A stretch of 58,409 nucleotides of DNA from Bacteroidales bacterium (GCA_024400295.1 JAKSNA010000014.1:1-58409), one strand, 5' to 3'. Counted from the first letter of the stretch, positions 43,078-52,141 are shown. Program-made: numbers and translations. The notes: generated by a model from the letters alone, not told the origin.

Positions 43078-44328
43078 TCACATTCCGTTGTAGTTGTCCC
43101 ATCTCCATTTTACAAAATCACGATTTGTAAAATCAGGGATTATTATTTTAGGCGGTATTGTCGCACCGTATTCCATTCTCGCCCTGCCTGACAATTCAAC
43201 TTTCCCATCTGCGGAGATGCGCAGATGTCCGGCATCAAACAATTGATGGATGTCCATTCTCATACAAAAGCCGTTTGCCACAGTGTCTTCGCCATTGTAT
43301 TTGAATGGGATGATATGGGCGGCTTCCAGCACTTCTGGCATGGAAACATTTGTTATTATGCATCTCTCGAAATGCTTCAAGATAGTTTTTCTGAACTTTG
43401 CTTGGTTTGGCCTTGACATACTTTTCTGAACTCTGATCCTTTCCATTTCAGAAATGACATCAGTGCTTTGTATGTTGTCAATTGCAGATAGCAATGTTAT
43501 GCCTTTTTGCGTTGAAAGTATTTCTGTAATCTCGTCATCAAGATCATTATTGTAAGAATATCTTTCTTCCATCCTTGTTTCACCAATACCTTTGTTAAGA
43601 TAGCCATAATTTGACAGGAAAAGCAGAAATTCTCTGGCAATTCTTAAGTCATTGGCATTGGGAATACAATCTGGCCAATATTTGATGTTTATTTCATTAG
43701 AACGATACCAGCTTATAAAGTTAATATAATCATTTAGTTTGGCGTTACACCCAGACAATGGAATAACTATATGTACGAGTTCATCGACACTCAACGCCTC
43801 CAGCCCTTTGTTAAATAAATCACTTGAAATTTCAAGAAGCAATCTTAATGGATAAATTTCAAGTCCATGTTGTTTCCATTCATCACATTCTGCTTTATTC
43901 TGAATATTTTCATTTGGAAGTTTTAAGGTTTGTATTGTAATGGCGGCAAATTCCGATTGAGAAACTGTTCTGTCTGCGACTTTTCTTCCAAAATCTGAAA
44001 GATGGATTATACCACTACTGTCTTTATCTATTAAACCCACGGCTCGCCAATACTGTCCAGAGTTACGAATCAAGTTGCGTTCACCAGTTCTTGAACTTAA
44101 ATCAACGCCTATGCCTTTGTTTTGTATATCGTTGTGTAAATCAATAAGTTCATTGGCAAATTCAGGTGAACTGTATTTCAACCCAAGTTTTTCGAGTTTT
44201 CTCATTCTGAATAAAACGCCCAATAAAACTACTGGATCATTCAATCCTTCAGTACACTGAAGGCTTGCCCATTTCCATTTGAAATTCTGAAAAGGTTTTT
44301 TCGGTATAAAATCTTTTGAAAATGCCAT
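43078..44328 (-). CDS. HNH restriction endonuclease (probable)
   Basis: The 416-residue protein carries a C-terminal HNH domain of the HNH_2 type: RCIITNVSMPEVLEAAHIIPF (catalytic His in AAHI), then a Asn-Gly (VANGFCMRMDIHQLFDAGH) with the final His. Such domains cut DNA with a metal. The N-terminal 300 residues have no familiar motif and probably read the DNA site; short helix-turn-helix-like stretches such as GIIHLSDFGRKVADRTVS are present. It follows two C5-cytosine methyltransferase genes on the same strand (18-base gap), so it is best explained as the nuclease of this restriction-modification system. Codon use is AT-rich compared with the flanks, indicating transfer. Confidence 0.8.
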   Translation of the reverse strand: MAFSKDFIPKKPFQNFKWKWASLQCTEGLNDPVVLLGVLFRMRKLEKLGLKYSSPEFANELIDLHNDIQNKGIGVDLSSRTGERNLIRNSGQYWRAVGLIDKDSSGIIHLSDFGRKVADRTVSQSEFAAITIQTLKLPNENIQNKAECDEWKQHGLEIYPLRLLLEISSDLFNKGLEALSVDELVHIVIPLSGCNAKLNDYINFISWYRSNEINIKYWPDCIPNANDLRIAREFLLFLSNYGYLNKGIGETRMEERYSYNNDLDDEITEILSTQKGITLLSAIDNIQSTDVISEMERIRVQKSMSRPNQAKFRKTILKHFERCIITNVSMPEVLEAAHIIPFKYNGEDTVANGFCMRMDIHQLFDAGHLRISADGKVELSGRARMEYGATIPPKIIIPDFTNRDFVKWRWDNYNGM

Positions 44329-44346
44329 AATCTATAATGTTTTAAT

Positions 44347-45261
44347 TCATTTGAATTGTTTGGCGATAGCGTAACTTAACAAAGGTGGTACTGCATTCCC
44401 AATTTGTCTATATACGGAACATGTGTTGCCAGAAAAAACAAAATCCATAGGGAAACTCTGCACTGTAGCAAGTTCCCTACAAGACATTCTTCTTTGGTTG
44501 TTCGGGTGGTGAAGGACAACAACACCACCTTTATCATCGCCTCTGGCGGTGACTGTTGGTGCCGGTTTGTTCGGGTCAATAGCTCTGTGACCAATATATC
44601 CGCTAATTTTTATCTTGTATTTCGAACATACATGATTAGGCAGGGAATTGTCAGTATTCGGATCAGGTATGCCTTTCAAAGACTCTCCTACTGTAACCCA
44701 CCTCTTAAGAAACAAGTTAGACTCATCTTTTGTATGTGTGGGTTGTGGGAATTCATAAACAAAATCAACATCGTTCCTGACACCAACAATGATGACACGT
44801 TCTCTTGTCTGTGGCACTCCATAATCGGCGGCGTTAAGGACTTTTTTTTTCACGACGTAACCTAATGAGGTGAAATCGTTGATTATCATTTCAATGACAG
44901 AACCTTTACCCATACTTAATAGACCTTTTACGTTTTCAGCTACGAAAAATTTCGGTTTTTTTGCTGAAATGACACGTATCAACTCTTTATACAGAACGTT
45001 TCTTTCGTCATCTTCATGCCGTTTTGTATTTGCAACAGAGAAACCTTGGCACGGGAATCCACCTATAACGATGTCGCAATCCGGAATGTCAGATGTGCCA
45101 ATATCTCTTATATCTCCATAAACTATGTGATTGCCGATATTTTGTTTATATGTATCAACGGCATCTTTATAGTTGTCATTCGCCCATACAATGGTGTGTC
45201 CGGCGTTTATGAAACCGAGGTCAAGACCTCCAGCCCCGCTGAATAAAGATACCACTTTCAT
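44347..45261 (-). CDS. DNA (cytosine-5) methyltransferase 1
   Basis: The 304-residue enzyme methylates C5 of cytosine in a specific DNA site using S-adenosylmethionine. It shows motif I (VVSLFSGAGGLDLGF), the catalytic PCQ (Cys71 in IGGFPCQGFSVAN), ENV (Glu109 in FFVAENVKGLL), the QxRxR motif (GVPQTRERVIIVG), and motifs IX-X (ARGDD, RELATVQSFP, QIGNAVPPLL). The target recognition region is short (about 190-225), so recognition is probably of a small site. Its start overlaps the end of methyltransferase 2 by 4 bases. It belongs to the same operon as the HNH gene. Confidence 0.95.
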   Translation of the reverse strand: MKVVSLFSGAGGLDLGFINAGHTIVWANDNYKDAVDTYKQNIGNHIVYGDIRDIGTSDIPDCDIVIGGFPCQGFSVANTKRHEDDERNVLYKELIRVISAKKPKFFVAENVKGLLSMGKGSVIEMIINDFTSLGYVVKKKVLNAADYGVPQTRERVIIVGVRNDVDFVYEFPQPTHTKDESNLFLKRWVTVGESLKGIPDPNTDNSLPNHVCSKYKIKISGYIGHRAIDPNKPAPTVTARGDDKGGVVVLHHPNNQRRMSCRELATVQSFPMDFVFSGNTCSVYRQIGNAVPPLLSYAIAKQFK

Positions 45262-46211
45262 AATCCAATCCCTTTTTCAGCAAGACGCGCTAACTCTTTC
45301 CCCAAAAAATTTGAAAACAACACTGGCACCGCATTGCCAATTTGTCTGTAACATGACCCTATTGTTCCTTCAAAACAAAAATCATCCGGAAAAGTCTGTA
45401 ATGCCGCACTTTCACGTACTGTCAAACGCCTTTCCCCATTGTAATGTGGTATCGCGCAAACACCACCTTTCCCATTTCCACGTGCAAGTATTGTTGGTGA
45501 CGGCTTTTCCGGATCAGTTGGCCTATGAGCAGTGAAATTCCTGAAAACAACCTTGTATTTCGACCCGACATGGTTGACATAATCGTTAGGCTCATCCGGA
45601 TCTGGATATTTTTCAATTGCTGTTTTTATGGATACCCAGGGATGCTCGAAGTCGCTTTTCCCATTTGTTGGTGATGGAAACTCAAACAACATTTTTTCGC
45701 CCAATGATTTCCTTTGACCAATTATTACAACCCTTTGACGAATTTGCGGGACTCCGTAATCCGCCATATTAATCAGGTGAATTTCAGTGTTATATCCAGC
45801 CTCGTTAAAATCTGCAATGATCTTTTTGATTGCAGTACCATTGTCAAGACTTAAAATGCCTTTTACATTTTCAGCAATAAAAAACAAAGGTTGCTTTATC
45901 TTAACTACACTGTAAAATGATTTATACAATTGGTTTCTTTCGTCATCGACATTTCTTTTTAAATTCGCCATGGAAAAACCTTGGCATGGAAATCCTCCAA
46001 TAACAACGTCACAATCTGGTATTCCTGAAACTTCAATATTCCTAATATCGTCACAAACTATGTAATTACCAATATTTTTCCTATAGGTTGCTACAGCATT
46101 TTTATCATTGTCATTTGCCCAGATAATCTCATTACCACTTTGGACAATACCCAAATCCAGTCCACCACATCCTGAAAATAATGATACAACTTTATATTTC
46201 GTTTTTCTCAT
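45258..46211 (-). CDS. DNA (cytosine-5) methyltransferase 2
   Basis: I start at MRKTKYKVVSLF; the longer frame passes the promoter at 46232. The 317-residue enzyme is a close paralogue of its neighbour, with motif I FSGCGGLDLGI, PCQ (Cys76), ENVKGIL and the motif GVPQIRQRVVIIG, ARGNGK and SAALQTFPDDF. Two C5 enzymes in tandem usually mean an asymmetric recognition site in which each enzyme protects one strand, as in type IIS systems; the recognition site is unknown. First gene of the operon on the minus strand. Confidence 0.95.
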   Translation of the reverse strand: MRKTKYKVVSLFSGCGGLDLGIVQSGNEIIWANDNDKNAVATYRKNIGNYIVCDDIRNIEVSGIPDCDVVIGGFPCQGFSMANLKRNVDDERNQLYKSFYSVVKIKQPLFFIAENVKGILSLDNGTAIKKIIADFNEAGYNTEIHLINMADYGVPQIRQRVVIIGQRKSLGEKMLFEFPSPTNGKSDFEHPWVSIKTAIEKYPDPDEPNDYVNHVGSKYKVVFRNFTAHRPTDPEKPSPTILARGNGKGGVCAIPHYNGERRLTVRESAALQTFPDDFCFEGTIGSCYRQIGNAVPVLFSNFLGKELARLAEKGIGL

Positions 46212-46231
46212 TTTCAAAAATTTTTGACCTG

Positions 46232-46239
46232 CAAAAATA
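46232..46239 (-). promoter_or_regulatory. -7 promoter element of the restriction-modification operon
   Basis: Minus-strand TATTTTTG followed by CAGG lies about 20 bases before the methyltransferase 2 start and would drive both methyltransferases and the HNH gene. Confidence 0.55.
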
Positions 46240-46431
46240 ACATTTTCCCACAAATAAACCTACACTGTGGAAAAATAAAAAACGTAGTGGCAATTGTGCT
46301 TATTGATTATCGTAACTGAAAAGTATTAATAAACATAAGGCTATATTAATCGATTGGCAACATTATTATCAATCATAAAGTTTATGATTCTTTGATTTAT
46401 TTCACTCAATTATTTTTTCGCCTATCAATCC

Positions 46432-46543
46432 TCACTTAAACCTCTTGTAGTCCTTCTTCGTGTTCTTCGTCCAGATTTCTATTGCGTCTTCGTACTTCTC
46501 CGGCGGCGTGTAGGCCTTGTCGTCGGGCTTCCTGTTTTTTTTT
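46432..46543 (-). pseudogene. Possible C-terminal fragment of a decayed gene
   Basis: Minus-strand codons give KNRKPDDKAYTPPEKYEDAI followed by EIWTKNTKKDYKRFK and a stop. Composition (GC-rich, protein-like, no rare codons) contrasts with the AT-rich sequence upstream of it, which starts with a run of nine A in the coding strand and has no plausible start. This looks like the tail of a protein whose 5' part was lost or frameshifted. The family is not recognised. A short real peptide is possible. Confidence 0.35.
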
Positions 46544-46573
46544 GAAATATTTTTTTCGGAAAACAAAATTTCA

Positions 46574-46581
46574 TAAATTTG
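46574..46581 (+). promoter_or_regulatory. -7 promoter element for the envelope cluster
   Basis: TAAATTTG followed by CACC fits TAnnTTTG and is 22 bases from the start at 46604. Confidence 0.5.
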
Positions 46582-46603
46582 CACCTTGTAAATTTTTTTC
46601 GGA

Positions 46604-47320
46604 ATGAAGAGAACCATATTTCTGACTCTGCTTTGTGTGTTTCAGATGACGCTTTTCGCGCAGGAAAAACAGGAACGCAAAGTTTCCGCCGACTTCACGG
46701 CGCAGGGTGTTGCCGGATATAACACCACGTGGAAATGGCACAGCGGCGGCGACATAAAAGGTGCCTTGCATCTTGAAAACACCGATATTCATCTTGATTT
46801 GGAGTCACTTACGTCGGACGTGCATTCTGTCGGCGCGACGGTGACCCCGTATTTCGATGTCTGCAAGAACGGACAGGTCTTCCTCGACGGGACACTTCAT
46901 TCAAGGATATTCTCGAGAAACAAAGCCTACGAGTTTGTGTATTCAGGCAGCGCGGGTTTCAGGATGCGGCACTTCTCGGTGCAGGCCGGCATCTTCGCCA
47001 GAATAATGGACGCGATGGGACGCAACTGGCATTCTGTTGACAACTACATCGTTGAGCCGTTCAACGTGCTTTACCGCATCGCGGTGAGCATCAAGGGCTT
47101 CGACAACCAGTGGGATATTTATTTCATCGGCGCCGACTACAGCGAGTTTGAATACGAAAGGGTCTGGCAGCCGATTTTCACGATGGGTGGCCGCGCAAGG
47201 GTAGGGGAACGCCTCAGCATAGTGGCGGAGGGAACGCTGAAGCCCGCCGGCATGTTCCACCTCGACGCTAACTTCTACGCCGCATGGCTTAAAGTCGGAG
47301 TAAACTATAAACTGAAATGA
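46604..47320 (+). CDS. Putative outer-membrane beta-barrel protein
   Basis: This 238-residue protein has a signal peptide (MKRTIFLTLLCVFQMTLFAQ). The mature part is a series of alternating strands with aromatic ends (GGDIKGALHLENTDIHLDLE, VGATVTPYFDV, GSAGFRMRHFSVQAGIFARI, FYAAWLKVGVNYKLK), ending in an aromatic strand as outer-membrane barrels do. I estimate about 10-12 strands. Function is unknown. Its stop overlaps the start of the lipoprotein phosphoesterase by 4 bases, so the two are probably made together. Confidence 0.65.
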   Translation: MKRTIFLTLLCVFQMTLFAQEKQERKVSADFTAQGVAGYNTTWKWHSGGDIKGALHLENTDIHLDLESLTSDVHSVGATVTPYFDVCKNGQVFLDGTLHSRIFSRNKAYEFVYSGSAGFRMRHFSVQAGIFARIMDAMGRNWHSVDNYIVEPFNVLYRIAVSIKGFDNQWDIYFIGADYSEFEYERVWQPIFTMGGRARVGERLSIVAEGTLKPAGMFHLDANFYAAWLKVGVNYKLK

Positions 47321-48216
47321 TTATGAAAATGAATGCTATTACGACAAAGATATTGAAACTGACTTGCATCACTGCAGCCGTCTTACTGATGGCGTCATGC
47401 AGCAAGAACCTCGACCTGCTCGGCATGTTCACCTCCATCTCCGACTCGCCCGACCAGCGTTTCGAACAGTCGATGCAATACAACAAGTCGCACGGCTACG
47501 ACCGCGTTTTTGTCAATGATGACGAATATAAACTCTATGTCGTATCCGACACACATGTTGACAATTCGACAAAGAACCTCGACATTTTCGTGAACGACTA
47601 TCTCGCCGACACCGCCGCCGCGCCTTTCGCGCTGCATCTCGGCGACCAGATCAACGCAAAGGATAATTGGGATTTTTATGAAAAACACGTGAAACCAATC
47701 GCCGACGCCGGCAGGACGCTGTACCATGCCCTCGGCAACCACGACATTTATTTCGACCAGTGGAATGAGTTCAAAAAACGCTGGAACACATCGGTTTACT
47801 GGTTTGACGTCGTCACTCCGTCGGGAGCGAGAGACCTGTTCATCGCCCTCGACTCGGCGAGCGGCACACTCGGCTCCGACCAGCGCGAATGGCTCGGCAA
47901 CCTGCTGGAAGACAAGTCGTTGCAAGGCTACAGGAACATCATCATATTCACACATTCCCACTTATTCAAAAAAGACACGTCGCAGGGACATACCAGCAAC
48001 TTCACCATGGAGGAGACCTACGACCTGACGGACCTTTTTGCCGAAAACGGCGTCGATATTGTGTTGCAGGGACATTCGCACAGCCGCGACTACACCATAT
48101 TCAAAGACGTTGAATATCTGCGCGTTGACGCCATCGAGGACGCGGCACAAGAGGCTTATTACACGATTTTGAATATCGGGAAAAACATCAGTTACGAATT
48201 TATAAAAGTCAAATAA
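47317..48216 (+). CDS. Lipoprotein metallophosphoesterase
   Basis: The 299-residue protein has a lipoprotein signal with lipobox LLMASC (Cys at about residue 28) and then a calcineurin-like phosphoesterase domain. The metal-binding motifs are complete and in order: VVSDTHVDN (D-x-H), LHLGDQIN (GDx), ALGNHDIYF (GNHD), IIFTHSHLF (His) and LQGHSHSRD (GHxH). It should cleave a phosphoester in the periplasm or on the outer membrane. It is translationally coupled (ATGA) to the upstream barrel protein and is followed, 15 bases on, by the EF-hand protein. The substrate is unknown. Confidence 0.9.
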   Translation: MIMKMNAITTKILKLTCITAAVLLMASCSKNLDLLGMFTSISDSPDQRFEQSMQYNKSHGYDRVFVNDDEYKLYVVSDTHVDNSTKNLDIFVNDYLADTAAAPFALHLGDQINAKDNWDFYEKHVKPIADAGRTLYHALGNHDIYFDQWNEFKKRWNTSVYWFDVVTPSGARDLFIALDSASGTLGSDQREWLGNLLEDKSLQGYRNIIIFTHSHLFKKDTSQGHTSNFTMEETYDLTDLFAENGVDIVLQGHSHSRDYTIFKDVEYLRVDAIEDAAQEAYYTILNIGKNISYEFIKVK

Positions 48217-48231
48217 CTAATTCATAAAACT

Positions 48232-50442
48232 ATGAAATCAAACGGAAACTACGATTGGAAGTTCTCAACGATAGGTGGCGTGACGCGCGTCAACATCGAC
48301 TGCGGTGAGGACATCGCACACCTTGACGAACTCGACCAGAAACTCTGGACAACGCTGAGCTGCCCGATAACGGGGCTTGAAATTGACGAGAAGACGATGC
48401 AGATGCTCGACACCAATGGCGACGGCAAGATCCATGTCAATGAAGTCATCGCCGCCGCGAAATGGCTGACAAGCGTCGTCAAGAACCCAGACGTGCTGAC
48501 GAGACGCGAGGACACCTTCCATCTCTCGGACTTCAACCAGGACAACGAGGAAGGCAAACGGCTCTACGACTCGGCCTCAAACATCGTCGAGAACCTCGAC
48601 CATGACAAAGACATCATCACTGTCGCCGACGTCTCCGACAGTATGGCAATATTCGCCAAGACACGCTTCAACGGCGACGGCATCATCACCGCCAACTCCA
48701 CCGACGACGCTGACCTGAAAGGCATCATCGGCAACATCACCGGCATGGTGGGCAGCGCCACCGACCGCAGCGGCGACCCGGGCGTCAACACCGACCATAT
48801 CGAGAAATTCTACACCGACCTCGCCGACTTCACGGCATGGAAAGAGGCCGGTGAAGCAGGCAAGGACAGCATCTTCGTCTATGGCGACAACACCGCCGCC
48901 GCGACAGCCGCCATCGACGCCATCAAGACGAAACTCGACGACTACTTCATGCGCTGCAAACTCGCAGCCTTCGACGCGGGCAGCACCACCGCACTCGACG
49001 TCTCGACAGCGAAAATCGGCGAGATAAGCAACAAAAACCTCTCGGAATGCAACGACGAGATCTCAACATACCCGCTCACTCACGTCAACGCCGAGATGAA
49101 ACTCATGCTCAACGCCGGCATCAACCCGGCATGGAAAGCCGCTTTCAATAATCTTAAAACATTGGTGTTCAACGTCGAATATCCCGAAGCGGAGTTCATC
49201 ACCGAAGAACAGTGGGAAGCAGTGCAGGCGAAAGTCGGGGCCTACAGGGCTTATATGGCGGCGAAGAAAGGCGGCAACGTCGAAGGCCTCGGCTACGATG
49301 CAGCCAAGGCGTTGCTCGACAACAACCGCAAGGCCGACCTTCTTGAAATCGTCGCACAGGACAAGGCCCTCGAATCGACAGCCAACTCCATCGACACGAT
49401 CAACAAGTTCATGCATCTGTACAGAGACTTCTTCACGGTGTTGAAGAACTTCGTGACGTTCTCCGATTTCTATTCGCGCGACAAGAAAGCCGTCTTCCAG
49501 GCCGGAACGCTTTACATCGACCAGCGCAGCTGCGACCTCTGCATCAAAGTCACCGACATGGGCAAGCAGACGGCGAGCGCGGGCTTGAGCAACATGTACA
49601 TCGTCTATTGCGACTGCACATGCAAGAGCAAGCCGGCCAAGATGACCATCGGAGCCGTCATCACCGACGGCGACATCGGGAACATCAGGGTGGGCAAGAA
49701 CGCCATCTTCTACGACCGCGACGGCCTCGACTGGGACGCCACCGTCACGAGCATCATCGACAACCCGATCAGCGTGCGCCAGGCGTTCTGGACACCGTAC
49801 CGCAAGCTCGGTGACTTCATCGAGAAGACCATCAACAAGAATGCGGAGGCCAAAGACGCCGAGGTGATGGGCAACCTCACCGCAAAGGTGGAAGGCACCG
49901 GCGACGCTTCCGCACCGAAACAGCCTTTCGACATGACGAAATACGTGAGCATGTTCGCAATGGTCGGCGTGGCTGTCGGCGCTGTGGGCGGTGCCTTGGC
50001 CTTGTTGGTTGATTCAATCCAGAAACTTCATTGGTGGCAGTTGATTATCGCCATTGTCGGAATATTGTTGGTCATCTCCGGCCCTGCCATGATAAAGGCG
50101 TGGCTCAAGCTCCGCAAACGCAATCTCTCGCCGCTGCTCAACGCCAATGGCTGGGCTGTCAATGCGAAAGTGCTTGTCAACGTGCGCTTCGGCGAGACTC
50201 TGACGCACATCGCCAAATATCCTATAGTGAAGATGAAAGACCCGTTCGCGAAGAAGAAGATGCCGGTCTGGAAAAAGATTCTGCTCTGGCTTGGCATCAT
50301 CATCGTCGTCGCGGGAATAGTGTATTTCTGCATCCCGAAGGAGAGACGTCCGTTCTGGCCACAAACCGAAGTGGTGGCGGAAGAGGTTGTAGAGACACCA
50401 GCCGAAACGCCGGCAACAGAAGAAGATACAGTCAATTTTTAA
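48232..50442 (+). CDS. Membrane protein with EF-hand-like calcium motifs
   Basis: The 736-residue protein has no signal peptide. Near the N-terminus lie EF-hand-like loops: DTNGDGKIHVNEV (about 59-71), DHDKDIITVADV (about 123-135) and a partial FNGDGIITANSTDDADL. A long helical middle (about 180-560) contains Ala/Asp/Lys-rich segments. The C-terminal 170 residues hold three hydrophobic segments (FAMVGVAVGAVGGALALLV, LIIAIVGILLVISG, ILLWLGIIIVVAGIVYF) and end in an acidic, Thr/Glu-rich tail (EEVVETPAETPATEEDTVNF). This is an inner-membrane protein with a large cytoplasmic part and probably calcium-dependent behaviour. I do not recognise a named family. It follows the phosphoesterase closely and likely belongs to that operon. 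Confidence 0.65.
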   Translation: MKSNGNYDWKFSTIGGVTRVNIDCGEDIAHLDELDQKLWTTLSCPITGLEIDEKTMQMLDTNGDGKIHVNEVIAAAKWLTSVVKNPDVLTRREDTFHLSDFNQDNEEGKRLYDSASNIVENLDHDKDIITVADVSDSMAIFAKTRFNGDGIITANSTDDADLKGIIGNITGMVGSATDRSGDPGVNTDHIEKFYTDLADFTAWKEAGEAGKDSIFVYGDNTAAATAAIDAIKTKLDDYFMRCKLAAFDAGSTTALDVSTAKIGEISNKNLSECNDEISTYPLTHVNAEMKLMLNAGINPAWKAAFNNLKTLVFNVEYPEAEFITEEQWEAVQAKVGAYRAYMAAKKGGNVEGLGYDAAKALLDNNRKADLLEIVAQDKALESTANSIDTINKFMHLYRDFFTVLKNFVTFSDFYSRDKKAVFQAGTLYIDQRSCDLCIKVTDMGKQTASAGLSNMYIVYCDCTCKSKPAKMTIGAVITDGDIGNIRVGKNAIFYDRDGLDWDATVTSIIDNPISVRQAFWTPYRKLGDFIEKTINKNAEAKDAEVMGNLTAKVEGTGDASAPKQPFDMTKYVSMFAMVGVAVGAVGGALALLVDSIQKLHWWQLIIAIVGILLVISGPAMIKAWLKLRKRNLSPLLNANGWAVNAKVLVNVRFGETLTHIAKYPIVKMKDPFAKKKMPVWKKILLWLGIIIVVAGIVYFCIPKERRPFWPQTEVVAEEVVETPAETPATEEDTVNF

Positions 50443-50465
50443 AACTACTCTAAAAATTAATATCT

Positions 50466-51911
50466 ATGAAAAAACTTTTATTTGCGATGTTGCTGGCAGG
50501 CTTCGCGTTCGGGGCCGCGGCACAGGATGGCCGTGCCATCAAACAGAGAAAAACACAGAAGGAAATCATCGAGAAAGTGATGAACTCCAGGAATGAGACC
50601 GTGAGAGACCAGTCTTACAGCCAGCAGGCCGACTCCATCGCCAACATCGATGTCTGGTCAAAGATGTGCTACAAGTACGAGATGGACTGGAAAGGCCGCG
50701 TGCATTCAGAGATCCAGTATCAGGAATTTGAAGACTTCCCGATGCAGGCGACTGAAAAAGCCGTCATGGATTATGAGACAAGCGAAGCATTGCCGAACCT
50801 CTATGGCTTCTATTGGCAGAACGGCGAGTGGACCGAAGGTTGGAAGGAGATTTACACTTTCGACGAAAACGGCGATGCCGTCCTCTGGCAACAGCTCGAC
50901 AAACAGACAACCGACAGCGTCTGGTGGAATGTGACTTATTATAACGAAATGACTTACGATGAGAATCACAACATGCTCACCAACACCGCGTATATGTTCG
51001 ACATGTGGGGAATGTCGGGGTATTTCACCGAAGGCAAGGAGGTTTACGAATACGACGAGAACAACTTCGTGACGGCAATGGAAAGCTGGTATTTCGACTC
51101 ATACGAGGTAAACGACTGGGTCCTCAGCTCAAGGACGGAATACGTCCGTATGCCAAACGGCGATTATTCCGAATATACAAGCTATTCGTATTATACAGGC
51201 GAGCCGGTGATCAGTGACAAAATAGTTAAGGATTTCAACGAACAGGGCGCCATTGAGGTCTATCATTATTTCAACAATGTCGATTCAAAAGGATTGGTCG
51301 AGACACAAAGATATACGGCCACCTTCCTCGAAGACGGCCTGACAGTGAGCGAATATCTCGTTGAAGACTACTGGATGAACGAAGTCCTCGAACCGTACAT
51401 CAAGGCTGTCTATTCATACGATGCCAACGGCAACCGCGAGACCGTTGACAACTTCAGATGGAATGACTCACTTTCCGTTTGGGAGGAAACAACTTTGATG
51501 ACATGGGAATATGACAATGCCGTTGCCGCCGGCGAAGTCCTCGGCCACGATTATGTATGGAACAGATTCGGATGCTCGCCGATGTATAGTCCACTTGAGA
51601 TGACCATTCCGGTTTACAACAGATGGAACAGATATTCATACGAGACCGAAGACGGCGCGACGGTCTGCGAGGCGTTCTACATCAACTGGAACTCGGTTTC
51701 AGAAAACGAGATAGAACTTGAAAACCTCAACGTCCGCGGCCTTGAAGGCATGATCCGCTACGAAGGCGAAGCCGCCAACATCGGCGTTTTCGACATGGCG
51801 GGACGCTGTGTGGCGACACGCGCCAATGTCATGAACTGCGACATCAACCTCAACGCCGGCGCTTACGTCGTGAGAGTCGGCGAAAGAGCAACGAAAGTCG
51901 TTGTGAGATAA
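50466..51911 (+). CDS. Secreted protein with T9SS-like C-terminal tail
   Basis: This 481-residue protein has a signal peptide cleaved after AAAQ. The body is rich in Tyr, Trp and Asn and contains repeated YDENNFVTAMESWYFDS-like strands (RHS/YD-like, about 100-330), giving an extended beta structure. The last 70 residues (IGVFDMAGRCVATRANV, LNAGAYVVRVGERATKVVVR) resemble a type A T9SS sorting domain without the YPNP opening. It is probably surface-exposed; the function is unknown. It is 23 bases after the EF-hand gene and is followed by a strong terminator, so it ends this operon. Confidence 0.7.
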   Translation: MKKLLFAMLLAGFAFGAAAQDGRAIKQRKTQKEIIEKVMNSRNETVRDQSYSQQADSIANIDVWSKMCYKYEMDWKGRVHSEIQYQEFEDFPMQATEKAVMDYETSEALPNLYGFYWQNGEWTEGWKEIYTFDENGDAVLWQQLDKQTTDSVWWNVTYYNEMTYDENHNMLTNTAYMFDMWGMSGYFTEGKEVYEYDENNFVTAMESWYFDSYEVNDWVLSSRTEYVRMPNGDYSEYTSYSYYTGEPVISDKIVKDFNEQGAIEVYHYFNNVDSKGLVETQRYTATFLEDGLTVSEYLVEDYWMNEVLEPYIKAVYSYDANGNRETVDNFRWNDSLSVWEETTLMTWEYDNAVAAGEVLGHDYVWNRFGCSPMYSPLEMTIPVYNRWNRYSYETEDGATVCEAFYINWNSVSENEIELENLNVRGLEGMIRYEGEAANIGVFDMAGRCVATRANVMNCDINLNAGAYVVRVGERATKVVVR

Positions 51912-51946
51912 GAGATTAGAGTTAAGAGATTAAAGTTAAAAGAGGC

Positions 51947-51983
51947 GCGGGGTGACGAATGAATTTCGTCGCCCCGCATTTTT
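51947..51983 (+). terminator. Strong intrinsic terminator after the envelope cluster
   Basis: GCGGGGTGACGAA pairs with TTTCGTCGCCCCGC (one G-T wobble) around a short loop, then ATTTTTG. It lies 36 bases after the 51911 stop. Confidence 0.85.
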
Positions 51984-52005
51984 GTAATGTCATGTTATAG
52001 TGCGA

Positions 52006-52141
52006 TTACTTTTGGCACTTCTTGCATTTGCAGGTGATCGCCTTGTAAGCGAGACCGGCGCCGACGAGCGGTGCCACGATGAAGAGCCAGAGATGATTGA
52101 GGGCTGAACAATTCGGCGAAGAATTTGTTACAAGTCTTCAT
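52006..52141 (-). pseudogene. Aquaporin relic with large internal deletion
   Basis: On the minus strand the ATG at 52141 gives MKTCNKFFAELF, a typical aquaporin Z/GlpF start. Then the frame shifts, and a second frame reads ALNHLWLFIVAPLVGAGLA followed by YKAITCKCKKCQK and TAA at 52006, a typical aquaporin C-terminus (the LWLFIVAP motif). About 180 codons, including both NPA boxes, are missing. A normal-looking AT-rich leader precedes the ATG. The remnant cannot form a channel. Confidence 0.7.

Larger units (their letters stand above)
46240..46603. other. AT-rich spacer between the restriction-modification operon and the envelope cluster
   Basis: The spacer is very AT-rich. It contains the promoter of the plus-strand gene at 46604 (46574-46581) and a possible gene fragment on the minus strand (46432-46543). 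I see no other gene, tRNA or clear integration repeat here. Confidence 0.5.
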
